Source: Mojavia pulchra JT2-VF2
GTDB taxonomy: Bacteria > Cyanobacteriota > Cyanobacteriia > Cyanobacteriales > Nostocaceae
NCBI GenBank assembly: GCA_019359325.1
Contig: JAHHHN010000008.1
Span: forward strand, 124,001-188,000
Reading direction: 5' to 3'
Length of the DNA stretch: 64,000 nt
Shown here: in pieces, positions 53,057 to 62,831 of the stretch
Layout: each line of letters starts with the position of its first letter
How positions within the stretch are numbered: the first letter of the stretch is position 1
Program-made: the position numbers and the translations under genes
The notes under the pieces: generated by a model
Told to the model about the DNA's origin: nothing
Database searches by the model: none
Seen by the model: the letters and a program-made list of their open reading frames with translations, nothing else

Positions 53057-53983
53057 ATGTTAGAAAGCCACCAGCCTATGACGACTCACAGAGTGGCCCT
53101 GGTAATCCAATACCTGGGCACTCATTTTCATGGCTGGCAACGACAAAAGCAGCAGCGTACAGTCCAAGAAGAGATAGAAACAGCGATCGCTCAAATTCTT
53201 GGGTATCATGTGACACTACATGGTGCAGGACGAACCGATGCCGGCGTTCATGCCGCAGCTCAAGTAGCCCATTTTGAGTCTACAGGTGTAATTCCGGCTC
53301 ACAAGTGGTCAGCCATCCTTAATAGCTATTTGCCCAACGATATATTAATCAGGGCTTCAGCAGGTGTAGGTAACCGTTGGCACGCTCGCTTTAGTGCAGC
53401 CTATCGAAGGTATCGCTACACGATATACACTGAAGATCAGCCGAACTTGTTCGTTAGACCCTTCAGTTGGCATTATTATTATGCTCCCCTAGATGAATCC
53501 TTAATTAAAGCTGCCCTGAAACCTTTGCTGGGAAAGCATCACTTAGCTGCTTTTCACCGTGCAGGCTCTAAGCGATCGCATTCTTGGGTAGAGGTACAAG
53601 CAGCAGAGTGTCATCGCAGTGGGCCATTGCTTCATATTGAAATACAGGCAGATGGATTTTTGTATGGCATGGTACGGCTGTTGGTAGGGATGCTGGTACA
53701 AGTAGGTTCTGGGCAGCGCAGTCTTGCTAGCTTTACTGAACTCTGGAAAGCAGAACGTCGGGAAGAAGTGAAACACGCCGCACCTCCCCAAGGCTTGTGC
53801 TTGTTGCGAGTTGGCTATCCAGATTTTCCCTTTTCTCCAGATGTTTGGTATGACAACCTGCCTAAGTTCGTCTTCCCTACGCATATTCCAGGGGATTATC
53901 CTCACCAAAAAGAGGATCTAACTACCCCTACGGAAACCGTTTATCTTAATTCCACGCAAGCAAGTAAATTACAACCCCAATGA
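53057..53983 (+). CDS. truA: tRNA pseudouridine synthase A
   Basis: TruA makes pseudouridine at positions 38-40 of the tRNA anticodon arm. The 308 residues include the motif [20 protein letters not shown] with the catalytic Asp, [10 protein letters not shown], the [10 protein letters not shown] segment and [17 protein letters not shown]. It is longer than E. coli TruA (270), with a C-terminal extension. It starts at ATG 53057 (a second Met lies seven codons on). The last 4 nt overlap the rplM start (ATGA). Confidence 0.96.
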   Translation: MLESHQPMTTHRVALVIQYLGTHFHGWQRQKQQRTVQEEIETAIAQILGYHVTLHGAGRTDAGVHAAAQVAHFESTGVIPAHKWSAILNSYLPNDILIRASAGVGNRWHARFSAAYRRYRYTIYTEDQPNLFVRPFSWHYYYAPLDESLIKAALKPLLGKHHLAAFHRAGSKRSHSWVEVQAAECHRSGPLLHIEIQADGFLYGMVRLLVGMLVQVGSGQRSLASFTELWKAERREEVKHAAPPQGLCLLRVGYPDFPFSPDVWYDNLPKFVFPTHIPGDYPHQKEDLTTPTETVYLNSTQASKLQPQ

Positions 53984-54435
53984 GTAAAACTTACCTTCCT
54001 CCTCAAGAAGCTCTTGAGCGTGAGTGGTACATAGTAGACGCCACTGACAAACGCCTCGGTCGCCTCGCTAGTGAAATCGCCCAGGTACTAAGAGGCAAAA
54101 AGAAAGCCGAGTATACTCCCCACCTAGACACAGGCGATTTTGTCATTGTTGTCAATGCCGAAAAAGTCGCAGTCACCGGGAAAAAGCGTACCCAAAAAGT
54201 CTACCGTCGCCACTCGGGTCGTCCTGGTGGGATGAAGACAGAAACTTTTGCCAAGCTGCAACAGCGTTTACCAGAAAGAATTTTAGAACACGCTGTCAAA
54301 GGTATGCTACCTAAAAATAGCTTGGGTAAGCAGTTGTTCACCAAGCTGAAAGTTTACGCAGGGCCAACTCACCCTCATGAAGCTCAAAAACCGAAAGAAC
54401 TAATAATTAATACAATTCCTGGAGCAGAAAATTAA
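53980..54435 (+). CDS. rplM: Ribosomal protein L13
   Basis: L13 is an early 50S assembly protein. The 151 residues include [40 protein letters not shown], the [16 protein letters not shown] loop and [20 protein letters not shown]. Length slightly above E. coli (142). It overlaps truA by 4 nt and rpsI by 1 nt (TAATG), so these three genes are translationally coupled. Confidence 0.98.
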   Translation: MSKTYLPPQEALEREWYIVDATDKRLGRLASEIAQVLRGKKKAEYTPHLDTGDFVIVVNAEKVAVTGKKRTQKVYRRHSGRPGGMKTETFAKLQQRLPERILEHAVKGMLPKNSLGKQLFTKLKVYAGPTHPHEAQKPKELIINTIPGAEN

Positions 54436-54854
54436 TGATAGCAGTAGCAGAAACCACTAGCGGTCGCGCCGTCTACTGGGGTACTGGTCGTCGTAAGTCC
54501 GCAGTAGCCAGAGTACGCCTGATTCCAGGTAGCGGTCAACTGACCGTGAATGGTAAGGATGGAACGTTATATTTTCAATTCAACGCCAACTACCTTGGTG
54601 TCATCAAAGCACCTTTAGAAACTCTGGGATTGGAAAACGAATATGACATTTTGGTGAAAGCTGAAGGTGGCGGCTTGACCGGACAGGCAGATTCTATTCG
54701 CCTGGGAGTTGCTCGCGCCTTGTGCCAACTAGACCCAGATAACCGCTCACCTTTAAAAACAGAAGGCTACCTAACTCGTGATCCGCGAGCCAAAGAGCGG
54801 AAAAAATACGGTTTGCACAAAGCCCGCAAAGCACCTCAGTACTCCAAAAGATAA
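54435..54854 (+). CDS. rpsI: Ribosomal protein S9
   Basis: S9 reaches the P-site tRNA with its C-terminal Lys-Arg tail, here the final SKR. The 139 residues include [20 protein letters not shown], then [20 protein letters not shown] and [20 protein letters not shown]. It starts in the TAATG overlap with rplM. Confidence 0.98.
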   Translation: MIAVAETTSGRAVYWGTGRRKSAVARVRLIPGSGQLTVNGKDGTLYFQFNANYLGVIKAPLETLGLENEYDILVKAEGGGLTGQADSIRLGVARALCQLDPDNRSPLKTEGYLTRDPRAKERKKYGLHKARKAPQYSKR

Positions 54855-54900
54855 GTGTCTGGAGATTGGGCAGTGGATACTGGGTATAGGAAAAGCACTT

Positions 54901-54938
54901 TCCCAGTCCCTAATCCCCGATCCCCATTCCCTAGTCCT
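54901..54938. repeat. Short tandem repeats (tcccagt / tccctaat type)
   Basis: Five or six units of a degenerate TCCC(C)A(G/T)T motif in the rpsI-rpmE spacer. Related to the repeats at 420-464. Confidence 0.7.
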
Positions 54939-54990
54939 TGAATTCATCTGAAAGTTATAATTTATTTAGAGATTCACCACAAAAGGAACA

Positions 54991-55230
54991 ATGGCTAAAC
55001 CTGATATTCATCCCAAGTGGTATCCAGAAGCTAAAGTTTACTGCAACGGTCAAGTTGTGATGACTGTTGGCTCTACAAAGCCAGAACTGCACGTAGATGT
55101 TTGGTCTGGGAACCACCCATTTTACACTGGTACTCAGAAGATGATTGATACTGAGGGTCGAGTAGAGCGCTTCCTCCGTAAGTATGGCATGAGCAGCACT
55201 CAAGGCTCTGACGACAAAAACAAAAAGTAG
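54991..55230 (+). CDS. rpmE: Ribosomal protein L31, zinc-free form
   Basis: L31 bridges the 50S central protuberance and the 30S head. The 79 residues include IHPKWYPEAKVYCNGQVVMT, then HVDVWSGNHPFYTGTQKM and GRVERFLRKYGM. Of the four Cys of the zinc-binding form only one remains, so this is a C-minus type that cannot form the usual zinc ribbon. L36 in the same cluster keeps its full set. Length is near normal (70) with a short charged tail. Confidence 0.96.
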   Translation: MAKPDIHPKWYPEAKVYCNGQVVMTVGSTKPELHVDVWSGNHPFYTGTQKMIDTEGRVERFLRKYGMSSTQGSDDKNKK

Positions 55231-55329
55231 CGGGTTGGCTCTGCTGTTAACGACGACCCTGCATCCGCTGGGTCGCTTGTCATTTAATGCTCGAGCCAAC
55301 TTGTTATTTTAAGGAGCGTCGCACTCGTC

Positions 55330-56430
55330 ATGGCTGAATCATACCTGCTGGAGAAATTAAAATCCGTAGAACAAACCTTTAATGAATTGACTCGTCGCCT
55401 TGCCGACCCTGATACCGCCAAAAACCCTGATGAGTATCAAAAAATTGCCAAGGCTCGTTCTTCTTTGGAAGAGGTAGTAAATACCTATGAAAGTTGGAAA
55501 ACTGCCCAAGAAGAATTGGCAGGGGCGCGTCAGGTACTCAAAGAAGCAAACGGTGACCCAGAGTTGCAAGAAATGGCAGCCCTGGAAGTAGATGAACTAG
55601 AGCAAAAACTAGAATATTTAGAGACTCGCTTGAAGATATTGCTGCTACCCCGCGATCCGAATGATGATAAAAACATCATGTTGGAAATTCGTGCTGGTAC
55701 TGGTGGTGATGAAGCGAGTATTTGGGCAGGAGATTTACTGCGGATGTACTCCCGCTACGCTGATAGCCAAGGCTGGAGAGTGAAACTAGTGAGCGAGTCA
55801 CTAGGTGAAATGGGCGGTTTTAAAGAAGTGATTCTGGAAATTCAAGGCGACAGCGTTTATAGCAAGCTGAAGTTTGAAGCGGGGGTGCATCGCGTACAAC
55901 GCGTACCTGCAACTGAAGCGGGGGGAAGGGTTCACACCTCGACAGCTACAGTAGCAATCATGCCAGAGGTCGATGATGTGGAAATCCACATTGACCCCAA
56001 GGATATTGAAATGACCACGGCTCGTTCTGGTGGCGCTGGTGGACAAAACGTCAACAAAGTGGAAACTGCCGTTGACTTAATGCACAAACCGACAGGAATT
56101 CGGATTTTCTGTACGGAAGAACGCAGCCAGTTACAAAACAAAGAACGGGCAATGCAAATTCTGCGGGCGAAGCTGTATGAAATGAAGTTACGCGAACAAC
56201 AAGAAGCTGTAACTTCTATGCGGCGATCGCAAGTCGGTACAGGGTCGCGATCAGAAAAAATTCGCACTTACAATTATAAAGACAACCGCGTTACTGACCA
56301 CCGTCTAGGACAGAACTATTCTCTTAACCCAGTATTAGAAGGTGAATTGGAGACGATTATTCAATCTTGTATTTCTCAAGACCAGCAGGAAAGATTGGCA
56401 GAGTTGGCTACTTCTGGTGCTAATAGCTAA
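55330..56430 (+). CDS. prfA: Peptide chain release factor 1
   Basis: RF1 reads UAA and UAG and triggers peptide release. The 366 residues have an N-terminal coiled-coil domain, the recognition motif Pro-Ala-Thr (in [15 protein letters not shown]), which is the PxT signature of RF1, and the catalytic Gly-Gly-Gln at about 237-239 in [16 protein letters not shown]. The C-terminus has [16 protein letters not shown]-type residues ([20 protein letters not shown]). Length is normal (360). It is the last gene of the cluster and is followed by a strong hairpin. Confidence 0.98.
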   Translation: MAESYLLEKLKSVEQTFNELTRRLADPDTAKNPDEYQKIAKARSSLEEVVNTYESWKTAQEELAGARQVLKEANGDPELQEMAALEVDELEQKLEYLETRLKILLLPRDPNDDKNIMLEIRAGTGGDEASIWAGDLLRMYSRYADSQGWRVKLVSESLGEMGGFKEVILEIQGDSVYSKLKFEAGVHRVQRVPATEAGGRVHTSTATVAIMPEVDDVEIHIDPKDIEMTTARSGGAGGQNVNKVETAVDLMHKPTGIRIFCTEERSQLQNKERAMQILRAKLYEMKLREQQEAVTSMRRSQVGTGSRSEKIRTYNYKDNRVTDHRLGQNYSLNPVLEGELETIIQSCISQDQQERLAELATSGANS

Positions 56431-56451
56431 TTACTGCTTCTAAAAAACCCA

Positions 56452-56497
56452 AAAACCGCTTGTTGTGCTGTTGTATTCAATACACACAAGCGGTTTT
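56452..56497 (+). terminator. Intrinsic-type terminator after prfA
   Basis: A perfect 12-bp stem pairs AAAACCGCTTGT (56452-56463) with ACAAGCGGTTTT (56486-56497). An inner GTATT/AATAC hairpin lies in the loop, and the right arm ends in TTTT. It is 21 bp past the prfA stop, where the ribosomal cluster should end. Confidence 0.82.
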
Positions 56498-57144
56498 CTA
56501 ATGCAATGTTGAGTGCATCTTCCATCTCTGGCAAATAAAACATATGCCTCTAAGCCAAGTGGCTCAGATTGTTCAAGCTGCGGTAGATAGGTTAGCTGCT
56601 GTCGCTGAAGCATCTGGGGATGAAGCAAAAGCCAATTGAACTGCTAATAAACCTATACGCGTAGCAGTGAGACAGCGCTATTGGTTTTGAACTTTTTCTT
56701 ATGAATAAGTATAAATAGTCTTTGATATCATTCAAAATGATAATTTTAGCTAATATCTAAAATTTATTAAAATGGACTCCAATATAAATGTTTAATTATG
56801 TCATGGTTATTACGAGTATCGAAAGAGCAGTTAATTGGAATGCAAGATGGTGTAAACGATAAAAGTGATAAATAATTGCAGGTAAACGCAAAACTAAATA
56901 TGGAGGCTATTTCCCTAGCGTAATTTTGAGGTTGATCGTGAGATGTACAGCACAGGTATCAGCTTTGGAAGTATAACGAGTGTGACCGAAGCACTCAGCT
57001 AAGACTTATGCTTAGGTATATGACAAATTTCTCTGTGTCTGCCAAGAGTTACCCACGACGAATTTTTAGTTAAATTTTGTTAAGATTAACACGGCGTTAG
57101 CACTTCTTCCCCCAACCACCCACTCCCTACCTGAGAGAAACTGG
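56498..57144. other. Spacer between prfA and the ABC-F gene
   Basis: About 650 bp. A 31-codon frame at 56544-56639 reads MPLSQVAQIVQAAVDRLAAV followed by an Ala/Glu-rich end; it looks peptide-like, but I see no ribosome-binding site or family, so it is left uncalled. A CGCGTAGCAGTGAGACAGCG spacer palindrome lies near 56656. The rest is AT-rich and probably holds the ABC-F promoter. Confidence 0.5.
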
Positions 57145-58839
57145 ATGCTACGATTAGAACATATAAGTAAAATTTATCCTACAGGCGAAGTTCTCAAAGA
57201 TATCAACTGGGAAGTTAAACCAGGCGATCGCATCGGCTTAGTCGGTGTTAACGGTGCTGGAAAATCTACCCAATTGAAAATTATATCTGGAGAAATTGAA
57301 CCCACCGCTGGCGAAATCATTCGTCCTGCCAGTTTACATATAGCTTACCTTAACCAAGAGTTTGAAGTAGACCCCAGTCGCACCGTTAGAGAAGAATTTT
57401 GGACTGTCTTCAAAGAAGCCAACTCTGTACAGCTGTCTCTGGCACAGGTGACAAGAGACATGGAAACAGCTACTCCAGAGGAACTAGATCAACTGATCAA
57501 CAAATTGGATCGCTTACAGCGACAATTTGAAGCTTTGGATGGCTACGGTTTAGAAGCACGCATCGGGAAAATCTTACCAGAAATGGGATTTGAACCAGAA
57601 GATGGCGATCGCCTCGTTAGTGCCTTTTCTGGTGGTTGGCAGATGCGGATGAGTTTGGGTAAAATCCTGCTACAAAAACCTGACTTATTGCTGCTGGACG
57701 AGCCGACTAACCACCTAGACTTAGAAACAATTGAGTGGTTAGAAAATTACCTTAAAGGTCTGACTACGCCAATGGTAATAGTCTCTCATGACCGGGAGTT
57801 CCTTGACCGCCTCTGCACCCAGATTGTGGAAACTGAACGCGGAGTTTCTACTACATACCTTGGCAATTACTCAGCATACCTCCTCCAAAAAGCTGAAAAT
57901 GAATCAGCACAATTGAGTGCTTACGAACGCCAGCAGAAAGAACTAGAAAAACAGCAAGCTTTTGTTGACAGATTTCGCGCTAGTGCTACCCGCAGCACCC
58001 AGGCAAAAAGCCGCGAAAAACAACTAGAAAAAGTTGAGCGCATTGAAGCACCCACGGCTGGGGTAAGAACTTTACATTTCCGCTTTCCACCTGCACCTCG
58101 CAGCGGACGAGAGGTGGTAAACATTAAAGATTTAACTCACATCTACGATGATAAAATCTTATTTTTAGGAACGAATCTTCTGATTGAAAGAGGCGATCGC
58201 ATTGCTTTTCTTGGCCCCAACGGTGCAGGAAAATCTACGCTGTTGCGCGTGATTATGGGCATGGAACAACCTACAGAAGGTAGCGTTCAATTAGGCGATC
58301 ACAATGTTATTCCCGGTTACTTTGAGCAAAACCAGGCAGAAGCTTTAGATTTGAAGAAAACAGTCATGGAAACTATCCATGATGAAGTTCCTGATTGGAA
58401 AAATGAAGAAGTCCGGACGCTTTTGGGACGGTTCTTATTTACTGGTGACACCGTATTTAAGCCAGTCGGGGCATTGAGTGGGGGAGAAAAAGCACGGCTA
58501 GCATTAGCAAAAATGCTCTTACGCCCAGCAAATTTACTAATTTTAGATGAGCCGACAAACCATCTAGATATTCCAGCCAAAGAAATGTTGGAAGAAGCAT
58601 TACAGAACTACGACGGTACAGCGATTGTTGTTTCTCACGACCGTTATTTTATCTCTCAGGTAGCCAATAAAATTGTGGAAATCCGCGATGGTGAATTCCG
58701 TGTTTATTTAGGCAATTATCACTACTATCTGGAAAAAACTGCTGAAGAAAAAGAGCAAGCAAAGTTAGCGGCAATAGCTGCCGAAAAAGCTGCTAAGAAA
58801 GCTGCCAAAGCCTCTAAAGCTTCTACCAAGCGCAAATGA
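57145..58839 (+). CDS. ABC-F family ATPase
   Basis: This 564-residue soluble protein has two ABC ATPase domains. Domain 1 has Walker A GVNGAGKST (near 34), the signature AFSGGWQMRMS and Walker B LLLLDEPTNHLDLET. Domain 2 has GPNGAGKST (near 356), ALSGGEKARLALA and LLILDEPTNHLDIPA. A charged linker (about 255-310) joins them. ABC-F proteins bind the ribosomal E site to rescue stalled translation, or confer antibiotic resistance, or act in other ways (Uup, EttA, YdiF groups); this one resembles the Uup/YdiF branch. A Lys/Ala-rich tail (about 535-564) follows. It has no membrane segment. Confidence 0.95.
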   Translation: MLRLEHISKIYPTGEVLKDINWEVKPGDRIGLVGVNGAGKSTQLKIISGEIEPTAGEIIRPASLHIAYLNQEFEVDPSRTVREEFWTVFKEANSVQLSLAQVTRDMETATPEELDQLINKLDRLQRQFEALDGYGLEARIGKILPEMGFEPEDGDRLVSAFSGGWQMRMSLGKILLQKPDLLLLDEPTNHLDLETIEWLENYLKGLTTPMVIVSHDREFLDRLCTQIVETERGVSTTYLGNYSAYLLQKAENESAQLSAYERQQKELEKQQAFVDRFRASATRSTQAKSREKQLEKVERIEAPTAGVRTLHFRFPPAPRSGREVVNIKDLTHIYDDKILFLGTNLLIERGDRIAFLGPNGAGKSTLLRVIMGMEQPTEGSVQLGDHNVIPGYFEQNQAEALDLKKTVMETIHDEVPDWKNEEVRTLLGRFLFTGDTVFKPVGALSGGEKARLALAKMLLRPANLLILDEPTNHLDIPAKEMLEEALQNYDGTAIVVSHDRYFISQVANKIVEIRDGEFRVYLGNYHYYLEKTAEEKEQAKLAAIAAEKAAKKAAKASKASTKRK

Positions 58840-58844
58840 AGGAA

Positions 58845-58882
58845 TTATTAGTAGTAGGTATTTCATGGCTTACTACTAATAA
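58845..58882 (+). terminator. 12-bp hairpin after the ABC-F gene
   Basis: TTATTAGTAGTA (58845-58856) and TACTACTAATAA (58871-58882) pair perfectly around a 14-nt loop, starting 6 bp past the stop. No T tract follows, so it may act as a stabilising or factor-assisted terminator. Confidence 0.6.
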
Positions 58883-59190
58883 ATAAACCTCTGTTTAAAT
58901 AATTTACTGGGCATAAATAAATATAAGTATCAGGTTCGTCAGTGAATATTGAAAAGCCGTAAGTGCTACTAATGAGGAACTACTGCTCACTGACGGTAAT
59001 CAAAAACTTTTTTGTCTATGATTATGTCCACCTAATTATCAAAAAAACACGCAAAAGTTACTAAATTTTAAAAAAGCATCAAAATAATGTAAATCATTCA
59101 TAAAAGAAGTTAATAAGCAGAAATTCACTTGCAGCGGTGAGTAGCAGTGGTATCATTCGGGTATTACAAAAAGTAAAGGGCAATTTTACT
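58883..59190. other. Spacer upstream of gpmI
   Basis: About 308 bp. An inverted repeat pairs CGTCAGTGA (58937-58945) with TCACTGACG (58987-58995), a 9-bp perfect palindrome with a 41-nt spacer. Its distance from gpmI (about 200 bp) makes an operator possible but unproven. The rest is AT-rich. Confidence 0.5.
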
Positions 59191-60789
59191 ATGACCAAAG
59201 CACCTGTTGCTCCTGTGGTGCTAGTCATTTTAGACGGATGGGGCTACTGCGAGGAGACGCGAGGAAACGCTATTGTTGCGGCTAAAACTCCAGTCATGGA
59301 TAGCCTATGGGCAGCGTATCCGCACACCCTCATCCACACATCAGGAAAAGCCGTGGGGTTGCCAGAGGGCCAAATGGGCAACTCTGAAGTTGGTCATTTG
59401 AACATTGGCGCTGGGCGAGTGGTACCACAAGAATTAGTCCGCATCTCAGATGCTGTCGAAGACGGTTCTATCAAGAGCAACCCAGCACTTGTCAAAATTT
59501 GCCAGGAAGTTCGCGATCGCCATGGCAAGCTTCATGTAGTAGGGCTTTGTTCTGATGGTGGGGTACACTCGCATCTCACCCATCTATTCGGACTACTTGA
59601 CTTAGCCAAGCAAGAGCGAATTTCCCAAGTTTGTATCCACGCCATCACCGACGGCCGTGACACTAAACCGACAAATGGTATAAAAAGCATTGGGTTGCTG
59701 CAAGACTACCTAGACCGCATAGGAATTGGGCGCATAGTCACTCTTAGCGGTCGCTACTATGCGATGGATCGCGATCACCGCTGGGATCGGGTCAAACGTG
59801 CCTATGACGTGATGACACAAAACACCGTAGATGATGAGCGCCAAGCTGTAGAAATCTTGCAAGCATCTTACGCCGAAGGTGTGACGGACGAGTTCATCCT
59901 TCCATTACGAATTGCTCCAGGCGCAATAGAAACAGGTGATGGGGTAATATTTTTTAACTTCCGCCCCGACCGCGCTAGACAACTAACTCAAGCTTTTGTC
60001 AGCCCCAACTTTACAGGCTTTGAAAGACAGCTAATTAAGCCGCTGTCTTTTGCTACTTTTACTCAGTATGATCCAGACTTAGAAGTAGCTGTAGCTTTTG
60101 AACCTCAGAATCTCAGTAATATTCTGGGGGAAGTTATAGCTAATCATGGTCTGAAGCAGCTACGCACTGCGGAAACCGAAAAATATGCCCACGTCACTTA
60201 TTTCTTTAATGGGGGTTTAGAGGAACCTTTTATTGGAGAAGACCGGGAACTGGTAAGCAGTCCAATGGTAGCAACTTATGACAAAGCGCCAGCGATGTCA
60301 GCAGCAGCAGTTACAGATGTAGCGATCGCAGCGATTGAAAAGTGTGTCTACTCTCTAGTTGTGATTAATTATGCCAACCCAGATATGGTAGGGCATACTG
60401 GTCAGATAGAAGCTACGATGGAGGCAATTGAAAAGGTTGATCGTTGTTTGGGTCGCCTACTCACTAGCATTATTAAAGTTGGCGGCACAACAATTATTAC
60501 TGCCGACCACGGCAATGCTGAACATATGCTAGATGATGTGGGTAATCCTTGGACAGCTCACACTACCAACCCAGTTCCCTTAATTGTGGTGGAAGGAGAA
60601 AAAGTAAAAATCCCTGGACATGGTACAAATGTCGAATTGCGAAGCGATGGTAAGCTAGCCGATATTGCCCCCACAATTCTGGATATTTTACAACTACCTC
60701 AGCCATCAGAAATGACAGGGCGATCGCTGCTGAAACCAGCAGAATATGATGTACAACGCACTCGTACTCCCGCGCAAGTTGGTCTGTAA
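59191..60789 (+). CDS. gpmI: 2,3-bisphosphoglycerate-independent phosphoglycerate mutase
   Basis: GpmI interconverts 3- and 2-phosphoglycerate, using two Mn ions and a phosphoserine intermediate. The 532 residues start MTKAPVAPVVLVILDGWGYC. The catalytic Ser65 is in GNSEVGHLNIGAGR, and metal ligands lie in DGRDTKP, ITADHGNAEHM and TAHTTNPVPL. Length is close to the usual 510. ATG 59191 (AAAGGGCAA upstream) is preferred to an in-frame start 18 codons earlier. The CAGGTAACA/TGTTACCTG hairpin at 60799-60822 probably ends its transcript. Confidence 0.97.
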   Translation: MTKAPVAPVVLVILDGWGYCEETRGNAIVAAKTPVMDSLWAAYPHTLIHTSGKAVGLPEGQMGNSEVGHLNIGAGRVVPQELVRISDAVEDGSIKSNPALVKICQEVRDRHGKLHVVGLCSDGGVHSHLTHLFGLLDLAKQERISQVCIHAITDGRDTKPTNGIKSIGLLQDYLDRIGIGRIVTLSGRYYAMDRDHRWDRVKRAYDVMTQNTVDDERQAVEILQASYAEGVTDEFILPLRIAPGAIETGDGVIFFNFRPDRARQLTQAFVSPNFTGFERQLIKPLSFATFTQYDPDLEVAVAFEPQNLSNILGEVIANHGLKQLRTAETEKYAHVTYFFNGGLEEPFIGEDRELVSSPMVATYDKAPAMSAAAVTDVAIAAIEKCVYSLVVINYANPDMVGHTGQIEATMEAIEKVDRCLGRLLTSIIKVGGTTIITADHGNAEHMLDDVGNPWTAHTTNPVPLIVVEGEKVKIPGHGTNVELRSDGKLADIAPTILDILQLPQPSEMTGRSLLKPAEYDVQRTRTPAQVGL

Positions 60790-60798
60790 AATTAATAG

Positions 60799-60822
60799 CA
60801 GGTAACATTTAACTGTTACCTG
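60799..60822 (+). terminator. Hairpin between gpmI and secG
   Basis: A perfect 9-bp stem (CAGGTAACA 60799-60807 with TGTTACCTG 60814-60822) has a 6-nt loop and starts 10 bp past the gpmI stop. A second TTACCTG repeats downstream. No long T run follows. Confidence 0.6.
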
Positions 60823-60882
60823 TTACCTGACTCTTGACTCATTTGTTTTAAAATTTATTATCTATCTATTTAGATTGTTACT

Positions 60883-61116
60883 ATGACAGTTTCTAACATT
60901 GTGCAAAGCATTTGGGCGCTTTCCGCCGCTGGTTTAATTGTCTTAGTGTTGCTGCATAGTCCTAAAGGCGATGGTATTGGAGCCATTGGTGGACAAGCTC
61001 AGCTGTTTAGCAGCACCAAGAGTGCAGAAAATACATTGAACCGAGTTACTTGGGCATTGACAGTAATTTTCCTCGGTTTAACAGTAGTTTTGAGCGCTGG
61101 TTGGCTGCCTAAATAA
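60883..61116 (+). CDS. secG: Preprotein translocase subunit SecG
   Basis: SecG is the small non-essential subunit of the SecYEG channel. The 77 residues have two membrane segments (about 7-25 and 54-74) and the conserved VLLHSPKGDGIGAIGGQAQL between them, followed by FSSTKSAENTLNRVTW. Length is typical (70-110). It starts at ATG 93 bp after gpmI and is followed 18 bp later by the metallopeptidase gene, probably in one transcript. Confidence 0.96.
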   Translation: MTVSNIVQSIWALSAAGLIVLVLLHSPKGDGIGAIGGQAQLFSSTKSAENTLNRVTWALTVIFLGLTVVLSAGWLPK

Positions 61117-61134
61117 AAATAGGAAAATAGGGAA

Positions 61135-61914
61135 ATGGGGAATAAAATCCAATACCCAACACCCAACACCCTCAAAAATTTAATTACCTGGCGGTTACTA
61201 GCAGTCCTTGCCTTAGCTATTGGCACAGGGCTGTTAGTCATTTTTACCAACACTCAGTCTACTGCTGTTCCTACCAAAACGCTGTATACCGAGGACTCTA
61301 CCTCCCTCTCTATACCTTCTCCAAAATCCCATCCTCTACCGCCAACACTAGCGCAGTGGCAAGATAAAACCAACAGTGGTGATTACTTTTCTCAAATCAC
61401 AACTACCCAAGTTGGTTATCTCATTTGGTCACAGTTTCCCGTTCGGGTTTACGTACAACCACCAAAAGCAATTAGTAGCCAGCAAGCTCAAGCATGGGTT
61501 AACAGTGTTTTGCAGGCTGTGCAGGAGTGGAATGCTTATTTGCCTTTAGCAGTAGTTGAACAGCCAGAGGTTGCAGATATTAAAATTTTGCGAAAAGCGC
61601 CACCACTTCAAATTTCACCCAATAACAAAATTCCCCGTGCGCGTTCCGCCCAAACTAACTACGAGTTATATACCAACAACAAAGTTTTATTGCACCGCTT
61701 CACTATTTTGCTGAGTCCTAGCCAGAGTGGTAATTATCTCGTCGCAGCAGCCCGCCATGAATTTGGTCATGCCTTGGGAATTTGGGGTCATAGTCCGCTA
61801 CAAACCGATGCCCTATACTTTTCTCAAGTTCGTAATCCACCGCCTATTTCTCCTAGAGATGTGAATACCTTGAAGCGGGTTTATGAACAGCCAACCAGCT
61901 TAGGATGGCCTTGA
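61135..61914 (+). CDS. Matrixin-like zinc metallopeptidase, membrane-anchored
   Basis: The protein has 259 residues. One N-terminal hydrophobic segment (about 20-40, LLAVLALAIGTGLLVIF) may be a signal or anchor. The C-terminal third carries the zinc-binding motif HEFGHALGIWGH (His208, His212, His218) with catalytic Glu209, the HExxHxxGxxH pattern of matrixins, followed by NTLKRVYEQP. The catalytic domain would act outside the cytoplasm. The protein is short, with no hemopexin-like part. It follows secG by 18 bp. Substrate unknown. Confidence 0.85.
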   Translation: MGNKIQYPTPNTLKNLITWRLLAVLALAIGTGLLVIFTNTQSTAVPTKTLYTEDSTSLSIPSPKSHPLPPTLAQWQDKTNSGDYFSQITTTQVGYLIWSQFPVRVYVQPPKAISSQQAQAWVNSVLQAVQEWNAYLPLAVVEQPEVADIKILRKAPPLQISPNNKIPRARSAQTNYELYTNNKVLLHRFTILLSPSQSGNYLVAAARHEFGHALGIWGHSPLQTDALYFSQVRNPPPISPRDVNTLKRVYEQPTSLGWP

Positions 61915-62100
61915 TAGTCGCTTGAGTTTCAGCGGGTAAGAAAAAAGTAAGATATCAAGTTTCCAACTCACCCGAAAACTATATTTAACAAGGCTTACAA
62001 CTACCAATATTGTGTACCTTTATTGCGCGGTCGTGGCTTTTTAGTTAATTCCTAATAATTTCTGGGAACCATAATATTAGCCTTTATTGGTTTAAGAGCA

Positions 62101-62451
62101 ATGGGAATATTCGATATATTCAAGGATGTTAAAGACTTTGGTACAGAATTTGACAAAGCATTTAACTTTGTAATGCATGATAGTAAAGATTATTACGGTG
62201 AAGTAGATGTACAAGATAGTTCTGGTACTTTATGGAGAATCAGGGTGCGTAGAACAGGAGACCGAGGGCGATACTTAAAAATTAATTCAAAAACAAATAG
62301 CTCACGGCAAATCCGAGCTACAGCAGACGGTTACAAAGATTATGTACAAATTACACCAGATGAATGGGATATGTTTCGTCTATTAGTTGGTAATCCGAAT
62401 CATGTGGAACTTTACCTTAATGCTAAAAAAGTTTTATCTCGGATAGTATGA
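62101..62451 (+). CDS. Uncharacterised small protein
   Basis: The protein has 116 residues, soluble and charged, with no signal peptide. It begins MGIFDIFKDVKDFGTEFDKA and has a middle beta-rich part with LWRIRVRRTGDRGRYLKINS, then a helix rich in acidic residues (TPDEWDMFRLLVGN). It starts at ATG about 190 bp after the metallopeptidase. No family was recognised. It is not the fluorescence recovery protein, whose sequence I would expect near an OCP gene. Confidence 0.7.
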   Translation: MGIFDIFKDVKDFGTEFDKAFNFVMHDSKDYYGEVDVQDSSGTLWRIRVRRTGDRGRYLKINSKTNSSRQIRATADGYKDYVQITPDEWDMFRLLVGNPNHVELYLNAKKVLSRIV

Positions 62452-62831
62452 TAGTTCAAAAATAAATATAGTTTTGAAAAAATTGTAGCGGTAATGGAAA
62501 ATGACTTTTATTGCTCATCACGCCCATTACTGCTTTTTACTAAAATTTATTTTCACCATCATAAATTCATATTTATCTTACAAGATCCTGAAGGATTTAC
62601 AAATATAGATTATTAAACATTTAGGCTAGATATCTCTTTAATCATCAGACATAACTGTGTATTTAATTCTCACTAATTACTGTTCTCAAAGCTGCTTAAC
62701 TTTGTTGCGCGATCCTTTGATTATTTTTGTATAGTCAAAAACCTTATAGTGCGTAGGTTGGGTTGAACGTAGTGAAACCCAACATTTCCGGGGGTTTGTT
62801 GGGTTTCACTTATTTCTTAAATAGATGCTTT
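62452..62831. other. Spacer between convergent genes
   Basis: About 380 AT-rich bp between the unknown protein and OCP. The only clear element is the perfect inverted repeat at 62771-62810. A GCGTAGGTTGGGTTGAACG sequence at its left is part of a widespread cyanobacterial spacer repeat. Confidence 0.6.
62771..62810. terminator. Perfect 14-bp hairpin downstream of the OCP gene
   Basis: AGTGAAACCCAACA (62771-62784) and TGTTGGGTTTCACT (62797-62810) pair perfectly around a 12-nt loop. On the minus strand it begins 22 bp after the OCP stop. It belongs to the common GTTGGGTTTCAC repeat family of cyanobacteria, so it is likely a repeat doubling as a terminator. Confidence 0.7.

Noticed and set aside
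56544-56639. A 31-codon plus-strand frame after prfA
   Set aside because: The peptide looks plausible, but there is no ribosome-binding site, it follows a terminator and it matches nothing I know, so it is only mentioned in the spacer entry.
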